Shown here in pieces: positions 48,196-59,992 of a stretch of DNA of 64,000 bases. Position 1 is the stretch's first letter. Every line of letters starts with the position of its first letter. A program made the position numbers and the translations under genes. Below the pieces are notes generated by a model. The model was given only the letters and a program-made list of their open reading frames with translations, was not told the DNA's origin and did not search any database. The DNA comes from Eonycteris spelaea (taxonomy: Eukaryota; Chordata; Mammalia; Chiroptera; Pteropodidae), in assembly GCA_003508835.1 (NCBI GenBank), contig PUFA01000003.1, positions 10,393,501 to 10,457,500 on the forward strand, given 5' to 3'.

Positions 48196-48561
48196 AAACA
48201 GTGGTTTCTTTGGGAGGACTTCTCTAATCACTGTTGAGGGGTATAAGGCTGCAGCTGAAAAGAGGAAAACCCCTTAACAGATCTATCTGATCTCTTAAAT
48301 AAGATCTAAAATTCTCCACAGCTTCCAGAGGCAGGGGGTGGCACAACCTGCTGTGGGGTATGAGAGAAGGGCTTTGGGGGAGATCTGAGCGGGTCCTTCC
48401 AACTCCTGGCTAATGCTAGTAAGAGTGAAAGGCCCGGGATTTTGGTCACTTGGGAGGAGGCCTGTGCTTCCGCACACAGAATCTGAGGCTTGGGCCATCC
48501 CTGGGGAATCTGCATGGAGATCATCGCTGTGGGGCTAGCAGGGAGCTGGAGGTACGGGCAC

Positions 48562-48792
48562 TCACTTCCGGACAGGATTTCCAGAGCCGGAGGAGGCTTT
48601 AGAGGTGGAGGGAGGACCTGAGGGCCCTTTCTGACCACTTGCAGGCTGAACAGGCCCTTTCTTTTTGGGAACTAAGATCTTGTTCTTGCTCTTGAACACT
48701 CTGCTGGGATCCAGCCTGTTCACAAAGGAGTCAGTCTCTTCTGTCAGCAGGTTTGTGCTGTAGGTGATGGGTTTATACATGTTGAACCATTG
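48562..48792 (-). CDS. TPGS2: TPGS2 terminal coding exon (76 codons + stop)
   Basis: Read on the minus strand, the acceptor is CTGCCTTACAG and the exon starts in phase 0 with QWFNMYKPITYSTNLLTEET, continues DSFVNRLDPSRVFKSKNK, then a Lys/Pro/Gly/Ser-rich tail ending SGSGNPVRK and TGA (48562-48564). The basic, low-complexity tail (PKKKGPVQP, GQKGPSGPP) is typical of TPGS2. It seems a few residues shorter than the human SGPSGPSTSSTS stretch. The stop overlaps a GTGAGT that could act as a donor, but the protein end agrees with the family. Confidence 0.95.
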   Translation of the reverse strand, partial: QWFNMYKPITYSTNLLTEETDSFVNRLDPSRVFKSKNKILVPKKKGPVQPASGQKGPSGPPSTSKASSGSGNPVRK

Positions 48793-49764
48793 CTGTAAGG
48801 CAGAATTGAGAGACAGGGTCACAATCCAAAGGGGAAATGTTCTGTTTGCTCTTTAGTGGGGTACAGGGTAGAGCTGGAGAAATGAGGTAAAGAGAGTAAA
48901 TTTTTATGAAAAACTGCCCTGAAAAATATATTAGCATTTCCTTTAAGTGAAAGTGATGACACACATTGCTTTATGAGGTCTCACGACTTTAGGTCTCATG
49001 CAGCATGAGAACAAGAATCTGAGTAAAATTCCTTCCTTCCGATCTAGTGAGCCTTAAGCCTGGGATACTAGGTCCCAAATCACCAGGGACAGTGTCCTTC
49101 TAACTGTTCTGCCCTCTAACCAGCTACTGCCCATCAGGTAGATTTGGGAGAGTCTGTAATATAAGCCAGGCTCACCCTTACTTCGGAATACTTCATATGA
49201 CTAAAAAGGACAGCTCTCTACGTACTGATGGAATGAGCTCCAGGATGGAGTGTAAGTGCAAAGTGCAGAACAATATGAACTGTATATTGCACTTATGATT
49301 TAGAAAAAAGGAACCCAAACAGTACGCGTGCATGCATGCTTTACATGCAATAGTGTATCTTAGTAAGGGTACACAAGAAGCTGTAACAATGGCTGCCTGT
49401 GGGGAAGTGCATTTGGTGGCTGGAGAACCAGGGAATGAGAGACTGACTTTTCAGTGTTCCTGTGTGCATGCAATGTGTAGCCAAAACCCACAATCAGACC
49501 TAAACCCCCAACACAATGTAATTAGAAAAAACTCCCCAGGTGATTCTGAGGATCGGTCATGTTTGGGAACCATTTGATTAAGTCAGTATAAAGTGAGGTT
49601 ATCTACCTACAGTGGAATCAACTACCTCGCTTATTAAAAATGCAGGTTTCTTGGCCCCATCCCAGATCTCCTGAATCAGATGGCGAAGCTGGAAATCTGC
49701 AAAGCATTTCCTCAGAAGATCCTGATACATCCTACAGTCTGAATGACAGGTGGTCCTCCCTTAC
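48793..49764 (-). other. TPGS2: TPGS2 last intron (972 bp)
   Basis: It carries MER5-like hAT sequence at about 49500-49745 ('CTCCCCAGGTGATTCTGAGG', 'TTATTAAAAATGCAGGTTTC', 'GGCCCCATCCCAGATCTCC'). Elsewhere nothing is recognised. Confidence 0.8.
49500..49745. repeat. MER5A-like hAT fragments
   Basis: Two adjacent pieces of the MER5 pattern: 'CCCCAGGTGATTCTGAGGAT' with 'GGGAACCATTTG', and 'AAAATGCAGGTTTCTTGGCC' with 'CTCCTGAATCAGATGG'. Probably one rearranged element or two insertions. Confidence 0.7.
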
Positions 49765-49925
49765 CTTGGCCTGTGGGCTAATGCCATAGTTGGTGAAGGC
49801 ATACTGCCACTGGGGCAGGCCCAGGTGGGTGATGAGCAGGCGATAATAGGCAGTAAAGGTCTCTGTGAGAAAATGCCAGTATAACGCTCTGTCCAGGAAC
49901 CAGATCTCAGTGTCTTTCGCTAATG
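49765..49925 (-). CDS. TPGS2: TPGS2 coding exon (2 nt + 53 codons)
   Basis: Minus strand: acceptor TTGCTATTTCAG, donor AAG/GTAAGG at 49765-49764. The first two bases CA complete Ala with the G of the previous exon. It encodes LAKDTEIWFLDRALYWHF, LTETFTAYYRLLITHLGLPQ and WQYAFTNYGISPQAK. This aromatic-rich block, including WFLD and LGLPQWQYAFT, is the most conserved part of TPGS2 and ends its SMI1/KNR4-like (SUKH) fold region. No lesions. Confidence 0.96.
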
Positions 49926-51637
49926 CTGAAATAGCAAAGTAAATAAATGAAGGGATGGGTTTAATACATTTTTCCTTTTATCTGTAAAACCAATATATAT
50001 TCATGTTAAAAAATACTGGAATAGTAGAGTGTATGTAAAATATAAGTACAAGTTCTCTTTCTTCCCTTCCAAGCCCTCAGTCCCATTCTCCAGTGGTCAC
50101 TATTATCAGAGGCTTCTTTGGTATTCTTTTACAAATTCTTATTTATTTTTTGATTGATTTATTTTTATGGTGACATTGGTTAATGAAATCTAATAGAAGG
50201 GGTCAAATATGTGGTGACAGAAAGAAATCTAACTATGAGAGGTAAGGTAAGCACACAATGTAAATATATATATGCCTTACTGTTAAAATGTACAGCTGAA
50301 TTTTTTACAAATTCTTGATCAATCAGTCCACTGACCTATCTGCTGGGCTTTAGCCATCTGTGCTTCAGGCTATCTAAGCCACATTTTTTCTGTGCAGAAT
50401 CGGTACTCCCCTCCTCCCCCACCCGGTGGGTATATACTGTGGCCTCAGCTTTCTTGACCAGAGAGAAACTGAATGGCCCTGGCTTCCTGGAGCGGTTTCT
50501 GTCGGGGAATGAGAAGTCCTGTGAGAACTCACCCCAGAGGAGTCCAGCTCAGCTCCCTCTTCCTGGGAATCCTGCCTATACTGTTGTGTGATGTCCTGGT
50601 TGAGCTGAAGCAAGCACTATCTTATCAACGTCTGCTCTGACTTTCCATTCTTACTACTGTAGGTTTCTCCTAGTTCATATCATGTCGAAAAGCTGTCAAC
50701 ATCTCCCTAGGTGGCCTCCATCCCCCAGCCTCTTCCTCTTCTCAAACTCCTTGTGGTCACATATATTTTCATTTGAATCCTGCCATTCTGCTAGACCTTG
50801 ACACTTACTCTCTTCCAAGTTATGCCCAAACTCCTATGCTTGGCTTTCAAAACTCCACATGAAGGGGGAAAGTTGGCCTTCTGGCTTCATCTCCTCATCC
50901 ACAGATAAACCAAGTGGCTTAGGAAACTGGAATGATTTGCCATTCCCCACACACTGGTTACATTTTCCCACTGCATGACTTTTCCTCATGTCTCTTTGCT
51001 TCGATGTCCCTTTTACACGACCAGTATGCCCCCCACAACCCACCCCATATCTAATTCCTACCCATAATTCAAAATGCAGTTCAAAGGCTACTTCATAAAG
51101 ATTCCTACGGCTACAGACCATCTCTCCTTCCCCCAGAAGTAAGGTAAATCTTGGTGTATCTTCTCACCCCTACCAGGCAGAGAGCTGTGTGATGGATAGG
51201 CCAGGGGGTGGCCACCGCTTAAGGTACCAGAGCCTACTTCTCTTGATTTCCTATCTGGGGTCCTGGAATGAGGTCTAGTAATTCAGGTTTTTATTGCTGT
51301 TAACTGGCCTACATAAAGTACAGAAGAAACAATGTTTTTCCTGGATGCTTTTCTAATATATGAGCCTGCTGGAGGAGTTATAAACAGAATACAATTCTAG
51401 TTTATATTCAATGATCCTAATCCTATTATTTTGCAATAACTCACAAATAATGATAGCTTAAAAAGACTCTAGTAATTGGCCTAGAGGGGGATGCTCAGAG
51501 AGGTCTTGGCACCTACAAGAGATCTGGTGGTGTCTCAGGAGGCCAGGGAGGAGTGTGCCTTTTGTGTGATGGCTGGAAAGCAAGGTCAGCCATGGCCATG
51601 CCTGAACTGTAGGACCATGCTTGTCAATGATTCTTAC
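49926..51637 (-). other. TPGS2: TPGS2 intron (1.7 kb)
   Basis: At about 50125-50290 the text 'ATTTTTATGGTGACATTGGT' resembles the reverse complement of a laurasiatherian L1 3' end. The rest, including GC-richer 50380-50620, gives no exon signal. Confidence 0.7.
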
Positions 51638-51751
51638 CTGGTTTCCCTTTTTTGTAGACAAGGCAAACCTTCCCATTCCCATTGCAAGAATCCAGCTCAA
51701 ATATCACACTGCGGGAATCAAAGTGAGGCTTCTCTGGCTGGTTCTCACTGG
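51638..51751 (-). CDS. TPGS2: TPGS2 coding exon (2 nt + 37 codons + 1 nt)
   Basis: Minus strand: acceptor GGTTTGCAG, donor CCAG/GTAAGA at 51638-51637. It encodes (A)SENQPEKPHFDSRSVIFEL, then DSCNGNGKVCLVYKKGKP. It is short and easily missed because the overlapping frames are longer, but it fits the family sequence (human SDDQPEKPHFDSRSVIFELD) and both neighbouring phases. It forms beta strands of the SUKH-like domain. No lesions. Confidence 0.95.
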
Positions 51752-52559
51752 CTGCAAACCAGAAGTTAATAGTCATGTCCAAACATACTCAGCTCAAACA
51801 CATACTTATTCATCCAGCTTTGCTAGGATGAAAAAATGGGGGGAAAGAAACCTTATCTCAGAAATACTCTTAAATATTATTTTCAACGTGGGCTAAATGT
51901 ATTCTGTGCTCTAAATTCCCTGAATCTTATCCATGGTCTAGGCCTTCTGTCTGGGATACCCGATCACCAACACAGTGTCATGGCACATTGGGAAGACGGA
52001 GTGAGGAAAATGAGCTGAACTTCTTGGGAGTGGGATTACATAAAGGCAGATTAACCTGAATGAACTGATGTTGACATAACTTTTTTTCTTCTTTTTCCCT
52101 CATTTACAGCATTTCATGATTTTTTTTATTAGAACCCCTTTTCCTCAGTCTAAAATGTACATATTCAATTATAATGTTATCATTAGTTGTATTATGATAA
52201 TGCTAAGTCTGGCTCAGTTAGAAATACCTTCCTAGAAATAAAAAATTATGGAGTAACAGAAGAAAGATAAATTCTTAGAAATGTAAGCATCGGAAACCTC
52301 TCTTGCTTCTTTCATTACAGCTGTTATGCAATAAAGATTAGTGTTAGTGACTGGGATGGAGAGAGTTTACAAACTTAGGAGAGACTGGATAAAACAAACT
52401 ATATAAAAATATTTCTGATTTATAAGTAACCATATACATGTTACATAAATGCATAAATATTTAATTTCTAATTAAAAACATGTTTTTTTTTTCCTAACAT
52501 AGCTTTTCTCTCCCCTAGAGGATATACCTTCATATTCTTCTTGATCTCATATGGTCCTA

Positions 52560-52825
52560 GACAGACATATAAGTATATATTTAAATTCTGTTAAGAATAT
52601 TTGTCATATAAAAATGAGATATCATATACATTATGTCTGAATCTTGCTATCTGTGCAATAATACCATGTGGAAGGCCCTCTGAGACATTTGGTATAATTC
52701 TTTTTAATGGCTGCCTGATAGTCTGTGGGACCAGCAGTACCCTAATTTATCTTATTCACCTGTCATTATTCTGCTGTGAATGCTACAATAATCATCTCTG
52801 TATTCATACTTATGTTCTGCTTTTT
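52560..52825 (-). repeat. Diverged L1 3' region, antisense
   Basis: 'AATGGCTGCCTGATAGTCTG', 'ACCCTAATTTATCTTATTCA' and 'GTGAATGCTACAATAATCAT' are degenerate versions of L1 3' antisense landmarks (ggctgcatagtattcc ... accataatttatttaacca). Confidence 0.55.
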
Positions 52826-52830
52826 CATTA

Positions 52831-53095
52831 TAGGCATACTTCGTTTTACTGTGCTTCACTTTATTGTGCTTCTCAGATGTTCCATTTTTTTACAAATTGA
52901 AGACCCTCCACCAGCAGAAAGATTGACTCACTGAAGACTGAGATGATGGTTAGCATGTCTTAGCAATAAAGTATTTTGTAATAAAGGTATGTACATTTTA
53001 GACATAATGCTAATGTATACTTAATAGACTAGAGTATACTATAAACATGGTTTTTATATGCACGGGGAAACCAAAAAATTCCTCTGTCACTGAGT
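52831..53095 (+). mobile_element. Tigger-family (mariner-like) transposon remnant
   Basis: It begins TATAGGCATACTTCGTTTTA next to a TA, continues 'TTTACAAATTGAAGACCCTC', 'GAGATGATGGTTAGCATG', 'AATAAAGTATTTTGTAATAA' and 'CATGGTTTTTATATGCACGG', then 'GGAAACCAAAAAATTC'. These blocks come from both ends of Tigger1-type elements joined by an internal deletion, in the order of a non-autonomous copy. The distal inverted repeat is lost. No transposase frame. Confidence 0.85.
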
Positions 53096-53929
53096 CCTGT
53101 GAACTGAAGCTGTCTTCATCTAGCTTGGCTCTTAGTTTTGACTTTTCAACTCATGGAGTGCAGTAGGTTCTGCTTAGATTCCCCTCCCGAGTATGCTGTA
53201 GACTGGAGACTCTGGTAATAAACTACGTTCACCTCATTTGTTTCCCATCTCTCAGCTCACTGTCCTTTGTTTCCTGATAGTCAGTGTCTTAAAACTCACT
53301 GATTTATATATTTTTTGTTGTTCCAGGTAGAAGGATACATCTCATCTCTGCTACTGCATCATGGATGAAACCGAAAGCCCAGATGGGAGGGTCCCACCAA
53401 CTTTAGCAGTCCTGACTGATGCTGACTGGGATCTGCCTTCAGGTGAAAAGTTATAAAAAGGAAACTCATTAAGGGTGGTTCTCTTTTGCCACCTGCAAAT
53501 GCCACTCTAGTTTTTGCTTGTTTTTGGTTTTCCTCCAGTCCTTCTAGGTACTTGTTTTAAATTTTTCCCAGAGTTTATAGAGTATTATTGGCATAGGGCT
53601 AATAATAGGGAGTATGCCATTACCAAAAGCAGAAGGACGATATCTGAATTTTTTTTCCTCCAAATCTGCAATGCACTGTTATTAGTTCCTCTCTGAAATT
53701 TTGGTTTGGTTTTATCTCCATATGTACATTAGCATATTGTTTTATAGTCTCTACCTAATAATTTCACCCTTGGGAGTACCAGTGAATCTCTGTTACTTGT
53801 TATTTATACTGGTTCTTATTTATGGTGTATTTTTTCATGTGCTTGGTTATTTCTAGGAATTATTTTTTGAAAAATCATTTATAAGAACAATTTGAGTTGT
53901 AGAATGCTATCTTCCTTAAGGTCAAATTT

Positions 53930-54055
53930 TCTTTTTATATGACTGCTTTATATTGAGACATAATTCACCTACCATACATTCACTTATTTAAAGTGTGCAA
54001 TTCAATGGTTTTTAGTATATTTACACTCAATTTTAGGACATTTCTCTAGAATGAG
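53930..54055 (-). repeat. L1M 3' end, antisense
   Basis: 'ATTGAGACATAATTCACCTA', 'AAGTGTGCAATTCAATGGTT' and 'TTTAGTATATTTACACTC' are standard landmarks of the reverse complement of old L1M 3' ends. Confidence 0.85.
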
Positions 54056-54814
54056 CTCCTGTTTCTTCCTGCCAAGTGCCTGAAGAGATTAGTAATCTGG
54101 AATCAATTTAGTCCAATTTGGGGATTTAACATTTTCTGGACAGTCAGATGCCTTACACCATGTGAAAAGTGCTTACTTCTGGTTTATTCTGTCTTCTAGG
54201 GTATGGAACCATCACAAAGTAGGGGAGTTTTTATGGGTGCCATCTTCTGTAGTTCCTGGATTTCATTTTATTCCCTAGTGTCACATATGGGTCAAAAGGA
54301 ACCCCAAATGTCAAGCCTCTTCTCTGGATTTCTGTCTTCTTCTTCTGGATGTTTATCTGGTACTACCTTGTCATCTTGTTAGCTCTTTGATGTTTTTAGA
54401 AAGATGACTTTTTACATTGCCCTGACTTTTCAGCTGTCTTCACCAGGAAGGCTGCTCTGAATTAGCTATCTGTCATTACCAGGAGAGGAAATCTCTTCAT
54501 CAGTTTAAGTATGCTCATGAAAATAACACAGATGAGCTTTGCTTTTTCTATCAAACTGACACTCTGTTTTTCAAAAAGAAAAGTCAAGCACAACATATTC
54601 AATATTACTGTTTATTCTCCTTAATGTTAGTTATTTCTTCTTTCTTTTTCTTTTTTTCTAAGTGTTATTCAACATTCTCCATATTAGGTTGGAGATTTTA
54701 ATGTAGTTTTTTTAAAAAATTTCTTTAGTGGTTATCTTCGTTTGTTTGCATGATTGGATCCATATAACTCTACACTTACTTGAAAACAATATACCATTAT
54801 TTCCCTAACCAAGT

Positions 54815-55338
54815 GTGGTATGCAGAACTCGAAGATGGTCCCCAAGATTCTTGCTCATTGTATACAGACCTTATACAACCTCCTTCCTTTGAGTGTGGTC
54901 AAGACTTGTGAATATGACATGGTAGTCATCCCTTGATGGGTAATATTATATGATATTCTGTTGTAGCAGACTGGAGAGAAATTTTCCTGCTGGCTGAGAA
55001 GTAAGTTGCCAGAGGGTCATGTGGCTAAATATGAGGGCAGCCTAAAGGAGCTGAGAGTGACCCCTGTCCAACAGCCAGCAGGAAAACAAGGACTTAGTCC
55101 CACAACTGCAAGAACTGAATAAGGTGACCACCAATGAGCTTAGTCAAGGCTCTTGTGCCACAGATGAGATCATGGAACCAGCTGACACCTTGACTTTAGC
55201 CTGGTAAGTCCCTAAGCAGAAGACTCTGCTAATCTATAACTGAATTCTTAACTCATGAAAACTGTCAAGATAATATATTTGTGGTGTTCTAAACCATTAA
55301 ATTTGTGGTAATTGTCAATAGAAAACTGATATAACAAG
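54815..55338 (+). mobile_element. MaLR (MLT1/MST-like) solo LTR, plus orientation
   Basis: It begins 'TGTGGTATGCAGAACTCGAA', continues 'GAGTGTGGTCAAGACTTGTG', 'CAACAGCCAGCAGGAAAACA', 'CTGACACCTTGACTTTAGCC', and ends 'ATTTGTGGTAATTGTCAATA'. These are landmarks of ERVL-MaLR LTRs. No internal coding sequence. Confidence 0.8.
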
Positions 55339-55442
55339 ACATTCTTGTTTCTTTCAACAAGGTGTACTATTTCTTCTTCCACTTTTTGCTTCTTTTCCTC
55401 TTTAGTCCTACATTTTCTACTATGAGGACCCCTGGAACATTC

Positions 55443-55895
55443 TTTGTATTCTTTGTAACAAAGTCCCACAAACTGAGTGGCTTGAACAGAAAAAGAATTG
55501 TTGTCTCATGGTTCTGGAGGCTATAAGTCCTAGATCAAAGTGCTGGCAGAGTTGGTTCTTTTTGAGGGCTGTGGGGAAGAATCTGTTCCATGGCTCTCCC
55601 CTAGTTTCTGTGGTTTACTTGAAACTTTTACTTTTCCTTAGTGTGTAGAAGTACCACCCCAACTCTGCCTTCATCTTCAAATGGCATTCTTCTATGTCTC
55701 CAATTTTTCTTTCTATAAGACACCAAGTCATGCTGGAGTAGGGGTCCACCCTGCTCCAGTACGACCTCATCTTAACTACGTAATTCCATCTGCAATGAAC
55801 CTATTTCTAAGTCAGGTCATATTCCTAGATATTAGGGGTTAAAACTTCAAAATAAAATTTTCTGGCAGCAGGGGACAAAATTTAACCCATTACAC
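55443..55895 (-). mobile_element. MLT1-type solo LTR, minus orientation
   Basis: The reverse complement of an MLT1 LTR: 'CAAAGTCCCACAAACTGAGT', 'CTCATGGTTCTGGAGGCTAT', 'CAGAGTTGGTTCTTTTTGAG', 'TTAACTACGTAATTCC' and the end 'AATTTAACCCATTACA'. Only about 105 bp separates it from the plus-oriented LTR at 54815-55338. Confidence 0.85.
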
Positions 55896-55999
55896 TTATT
55901 TTTTTGCCTCTCTCCTTTCATTTAGGTTTAACAAAGACGTTTTGAAATCTTCCTTGTACTTGGTCCCCCTTTTTATATACATCCTTATGTAAAAGTTAT

Positions 56000-57870
56000 A
56001 GAACACATTCCTAGACATTATATTTTTTTTCTTTTTGCTGTTCCAATTATTTTCCACTGCCTTGTCTTCCAAATCACTGATTCAGTCCTCTGCTTCATCT
56101 AACCTGCTGTTGATTCCCTCTAATATATTCATCTTTCAGTTGTATTGTATTCTTCATTTCTGACTGGTTCTTTTTTATGATTTCTATCTCTTTGTTGAAG
56201 TTCTCAATAAGGCCATCTATTCTCCCCGTAAGTTACTGAGCATCCTTGTAACTAACCAGTGTTTTGAACTCTGCATCTGGTAGATTGCTTGTTTGCATTT
56301 CACTTAATTCTTTTCCTGGAGCTTTGTCCTGTTCTTTCATTTGGGACATGTTTCTTTATCCCCTCATTTTGGCTGACTCCCTGTGTTTGTTTCTATATAT
56401 TAAGTAGATCTGCTAAGTCTTCGGGTCTTGGCAAAGTAGCCTTACATAGTAGGTGTCCTCTGGGGCCCAGTGGCACAGTCACCCAGGTCACCCAAGCAAG
56501 GTGTTCCAGGGGTGACCCTTGTGTGTGTCCTCCCGTTGTAGTTGAGCCTGATTACTAATGGCATGTATATGGACAGAAGTGACCTTCAGGCTGACTGGCT
56601 CTGAGGGCTGCTTGTGACTACAGCGGATGAGCTTTACTGCAGGGGCTGACTCTATGAAGCATGAGTCACTTTTGTGTGGCTCTGGTGCCAGCCAAGTCCA
56701 CCCTTCAGGTGTGTCATTTTTGGAGCTGGCTGGGTGGTACTCTGGTGTGGTCTGAAGCTGGACACTGTGTGTTGGTTCTAGGGTCTCTTGGGAGTAGATC
56801 AGCTGTTGCTTGTGCTGAATGTGGAGGAATTTGGGAGCAGCTACACTTGAACTGAAGCTTGCTGCCACCTGTGCCAGGCTTGAGATCCTTTGGTGGGCAT
56901 CATGATGTGAGCTGAAGCTAACCACCACGTGCCAGGCTTGTGGCTGCCTTAGTTGAACCTATGTTCCAAGCCAAGCCTGGGTACCATTATGTCAGGCTTG
57001 GGGCTATCTGATGAGGCTATCTTATCCATGCCCCACTTATACAGGGCTTAGGGCCACTTAGTAAGAGGTACAGGGCACAACAAAGCCAGCTGCTGCTTGT
57101 CTGAAGTTTGTGGATCCTTGAGAGATTTTAGGCAAGTCTGCAGTGTGAGCTGCAGCAAGTGGCTTGGATGGGGCGGGGTCTCAGAGAATCACTAGGGCAG
57201 AGCGAACAGTTGTTGGCTAAGTTAACAGAGACTCAGATTTGGTGCCCATCTGTGGGGGCTGGCGGTGTGGAGGGAGGGTTCAATGAAGGAATGATGGTGT
57301 GTGCCAGCACTTCCATGCCAGGAGAAAGCTGCTCTGATCCCTGCCCTTCCAGCCCTGAAGCTCGTCAATTTAGTTCCTCCCATAGGTCTCTGGCACTTTC
57401 TGAGCTGCCGCCCCAGTGCTGGGGCTTAGAGCAAGTGAGTTGTGAGCAAGAAGAGTCCCTACATGGGCCCCTCAAGAGGACAGCCTGGGTCTCTAGCGGC
57501 CTCCATCTCACTTGGAGGTGAAATCCCCGCTGGTTTTCACAGCCAGATGTCATGGGGACTCCTCTTTCCTGCACTGGTGCCCTAGGCTGGGGAGCCTGGT
57601 GTGGGGCTGTGACACCTTGCTCCACAGAGGTGACCTCCACAGCCAAGATATCCCTCCCAATTTTTAAGCACCACACATGGGTGTGGGACTAGCCTGTTCC
57701 ACATTTCGACCTCTCTTACCAGTCTCGCCATGTCTTTACATCCTTATAGCCTTCCGTTCAGGAGTCTTCGGGTGGTTCTCGATGGTTGTTCTCTAGTTTA
57801 GCTGTTATTTTGACATGGTGGTGGGAGGAGGCAAGCAGTGTTTACCAACTCTGCCACCTGACCTTTCTCT
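56000..57870 (-). repeat. L1 5' region (5' UTR/ORF1), antisense
   Basis: 'GTTGAAGTTCTCAATAAGGC', 'GTGTCCTCTGGGGCCCAGTG' and the far end 'GGTGGTGGGAGGAGGCAAGC' with 'CCAACTCTGCCACCTGACCT' fit the reverse complement of an L1 5' portion. AT-rich sequence to about 58720 may belong to the same or another element. No open ORF1 frame. Confidence 0.55.
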
Positions 57871-59774
57871 TTCATTAAGCGATCACTAATCCCTTGTTTT
57901 CCTTCTTTATGTATCCACATCTAGAGATCACCAGTTTCATTTTTGGGGGGGTTAAAATATTTATGTTCCTGAAATTTTATAAACACTTTAATAATTGTCT
58001 TCTGATAATCTGAGAGTTGTGTGTGATCTGCATATCCAGGACAACTGATTTTCACTCCTTCTCTATCAGTAACCTGTATATACTTTTTCGCTATCTTCTA
58101 GTTTCCACTGTTTCAGGAGAAAAGTCTGATTATTATTACTTCAAGAGTAATTTATCTTTGCCTAGAAACTTGTAATTTTTCCCACATCATGTAATATCTA
58201 TGTATTTGTTTTCTCATGAATCAATTTGAGTCTAGGAAAGTCCTTTCAACCTGCAGAGAAATCTTTTTATAAGTGTTATATATTGCCTTTCTATTTATTC
58301 TTTTTCACTTTATTGGGTTCCTATAATTTCAACGGAAAGTCTTTTGGATTTATTTTATATTTTCTTACCCTACCACCTTTTCCCTCATAATTTCCTCTTT
58401 TACATTTATGTATCTGTGTTTTTAGATATTTCTTGCACTTGATTTTTCCGACTACTAAATAACTCTGGTCTCAATGTTTATACTCTTCTTCAATCCATTA
58501 GTCAGTTGTTTAATTCAGAATCTTTACTTTTTTTCCATAAGAAGTCTTTGTGCTATCTTAAATGTCCTTAAGTGTTATTTTTCTTTTTATTTGGGGTTTA
58601 ATCTGTGTCCTTTAGTAGTTTTATTTCTCTGGTTGTATAATCTGATTTCTTTCAGACTGCTGAGTCCCCTGAATATAGTCATTCTTTTTCTATTTAGGCT
58701 TAATGAGATGTAGGTCTAGCTTTTGGACTATCATAAAAGCATGAACCCAGCAAGTGCCAGAAGGCCAAATGACTTTTATCCCCATGAATATGAAGGACAA
58801 TGTGGTCTCTACTGCTAGCTCAGTCCTTTGCTGAGGCCTCTTGAAATCATCTCTGGTATCTAGTCTATCTCTACTCTTCCAGCCTTAAGAGCAGGGAAGA
58901 CTTAGTCGGCTTACTTACCTTCTTTGTCTTTTAGGAGTTAGTAGTCTCCAGCACACGTATGCAGTCAATGTGACCTTTTCCCCACCCTTGAGAATTCCAC
59001 ACATCTCAGTGGCAGCTTTTCCCAGGGGCCATCATTTCTAGTCTTAGCTGCTGGACTCCTCCTACTATTGTTCAACAGCTTGTCCAGCTGAAGGAGAAAG
59101 GCTTGCAATGGTTCTCTGTCAAGGCTTCAATGAACCCCAAGGCCTTAGCACTGGAGATACAAGTTGCCTACTCAATATTCATCCTCCCTTTCTTCTTAAA
59201 CTTCAATTCAGTTTGAGGAGGCAATCAATACTGCACAGCTAAACATACCTCCTCAGATGCCCTTGCAGCTATGGGTAACCTTTTGACTCTGTTCTGGCCA
59301 ATGGCTATTGGGAGGAGCTTCTGAGAAAACTATTGTTTTCTTGATAAAAGGGAAAGATTCTGCCAAGAGACAGTTTTTTGTTTGTTTTTGCCCTTTACTC
59401 TTCTTTTACCTATCTGGAACATAGACTTGAAGTTTGGGGATGAAGACCGAATTCCTCAGCCATGAGGATGAAAACCATAACCTTAGACTTTCTCAAAGAG
59501 CTACACTAGCCCAGTTCCAGATTTCTTGTTATGAGAAGATAAACACCTATTTAGTTTAGACATTATAACTGGGTCTCTGCAGCCAATTATAATTCCCACT
59601 GAATAAGTCCTCACTTGTTATGGTTGCTCAAAGTTTTTTGTAGCCATTTGAATTACTGGCCATTTTAATCAGAAGTGGCAAAGAGCCTAGAGGAAGGAAG
59701 CTGTATTCAGACTGCCATGTTCTCAGAAACCTCTTGATACTGAAATGTTTTGTGAAGTTCAATCTGTAACATTC

Positions 59775-59850
59775 ATCCACTTACCAAGTATTCATTCAAT
59801 ATTTACAATGTGTCAGGCACTGAAGTAGGTGCTGGAAACAAAGATCCCAA
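59775..59850. repeat. L2-like fragment
   Basis: 'CATTCAATATTTACAATGTG', 'TCAGGCACTGAAGTAGGTGC', then TGGAAACAAAGATCC is the familiar L2 pattern (atttattgagcgcctactatgtgccaggcactgttctaggtgctgg). Confidence 0.75.
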
Positions 59851-59992
59851 CCCTGGCATTTTCTTCATAAAAATTTACTAGCAGCTGTTTTTCCCTTACT
59901 CCCCACAGTCCTGAGAAGCCATACATGGGAAGGGTTTGAGGGAACATATTACAGCCTGATTTCTAACTCAAAGCAGAAGTTCTCCCAGGTAC

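Larger units (their letters stand above)
39786..48561. other. Intergenic region between convergent FHOD3 and TPGS2 (includes TPGS2 3' UTR)
   Basis: It contains an MLT1-type LTR (41712-42196), L2/MIR fragments (about 42200-42300 and 42585-42790), a 31-bp tandem duplication (43875-43935), a CAAA tract (44159-44190) and hAT fragments (45850-46045 and 48143-48195). The right part must include the TPGS2 3' UTR, but no AATAAA is seen on the minus strand within 1.3 kb of its stop. The nearest variant is ATTAAA at 47207-47212, so the 3' end is unresolved. No other gene is supported. Confidence 0.7.
51752..59992 (-). other. TPGS2: TPGS2 intron (8.2 kb)
   Basis: Repeat-rich: a degenerate L1 3'-like piece (about 52560-52825), a Tigger remnant (52831-53095), an L1M 3' end (about 53930-54055), two MaLR LTRs in opposite orientation (54815-55338 plus, 55443-55895 minus), an antisense L1 5' region (about 56000-57870, perhaps to 58720) and an L2-like piece at about 59775-59850. 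No exon is visible. Confidence 0.8.

Noticed and set aside
48550..48564. GTGAGT at the TPGS2 stop as a splice donor leading to a further 3' exon
   Set aside because: The reading before it (SGSGNPVRK-stop) agrees with the known TPGS2 C terminus, so the donor-like string is probably coincidental.
56488..56928. 146-residue minus-strand ORF
   Set aside because: It lies within an antisense L1 5' region and has no resemblance to L1 ORF1 protein or any known family.
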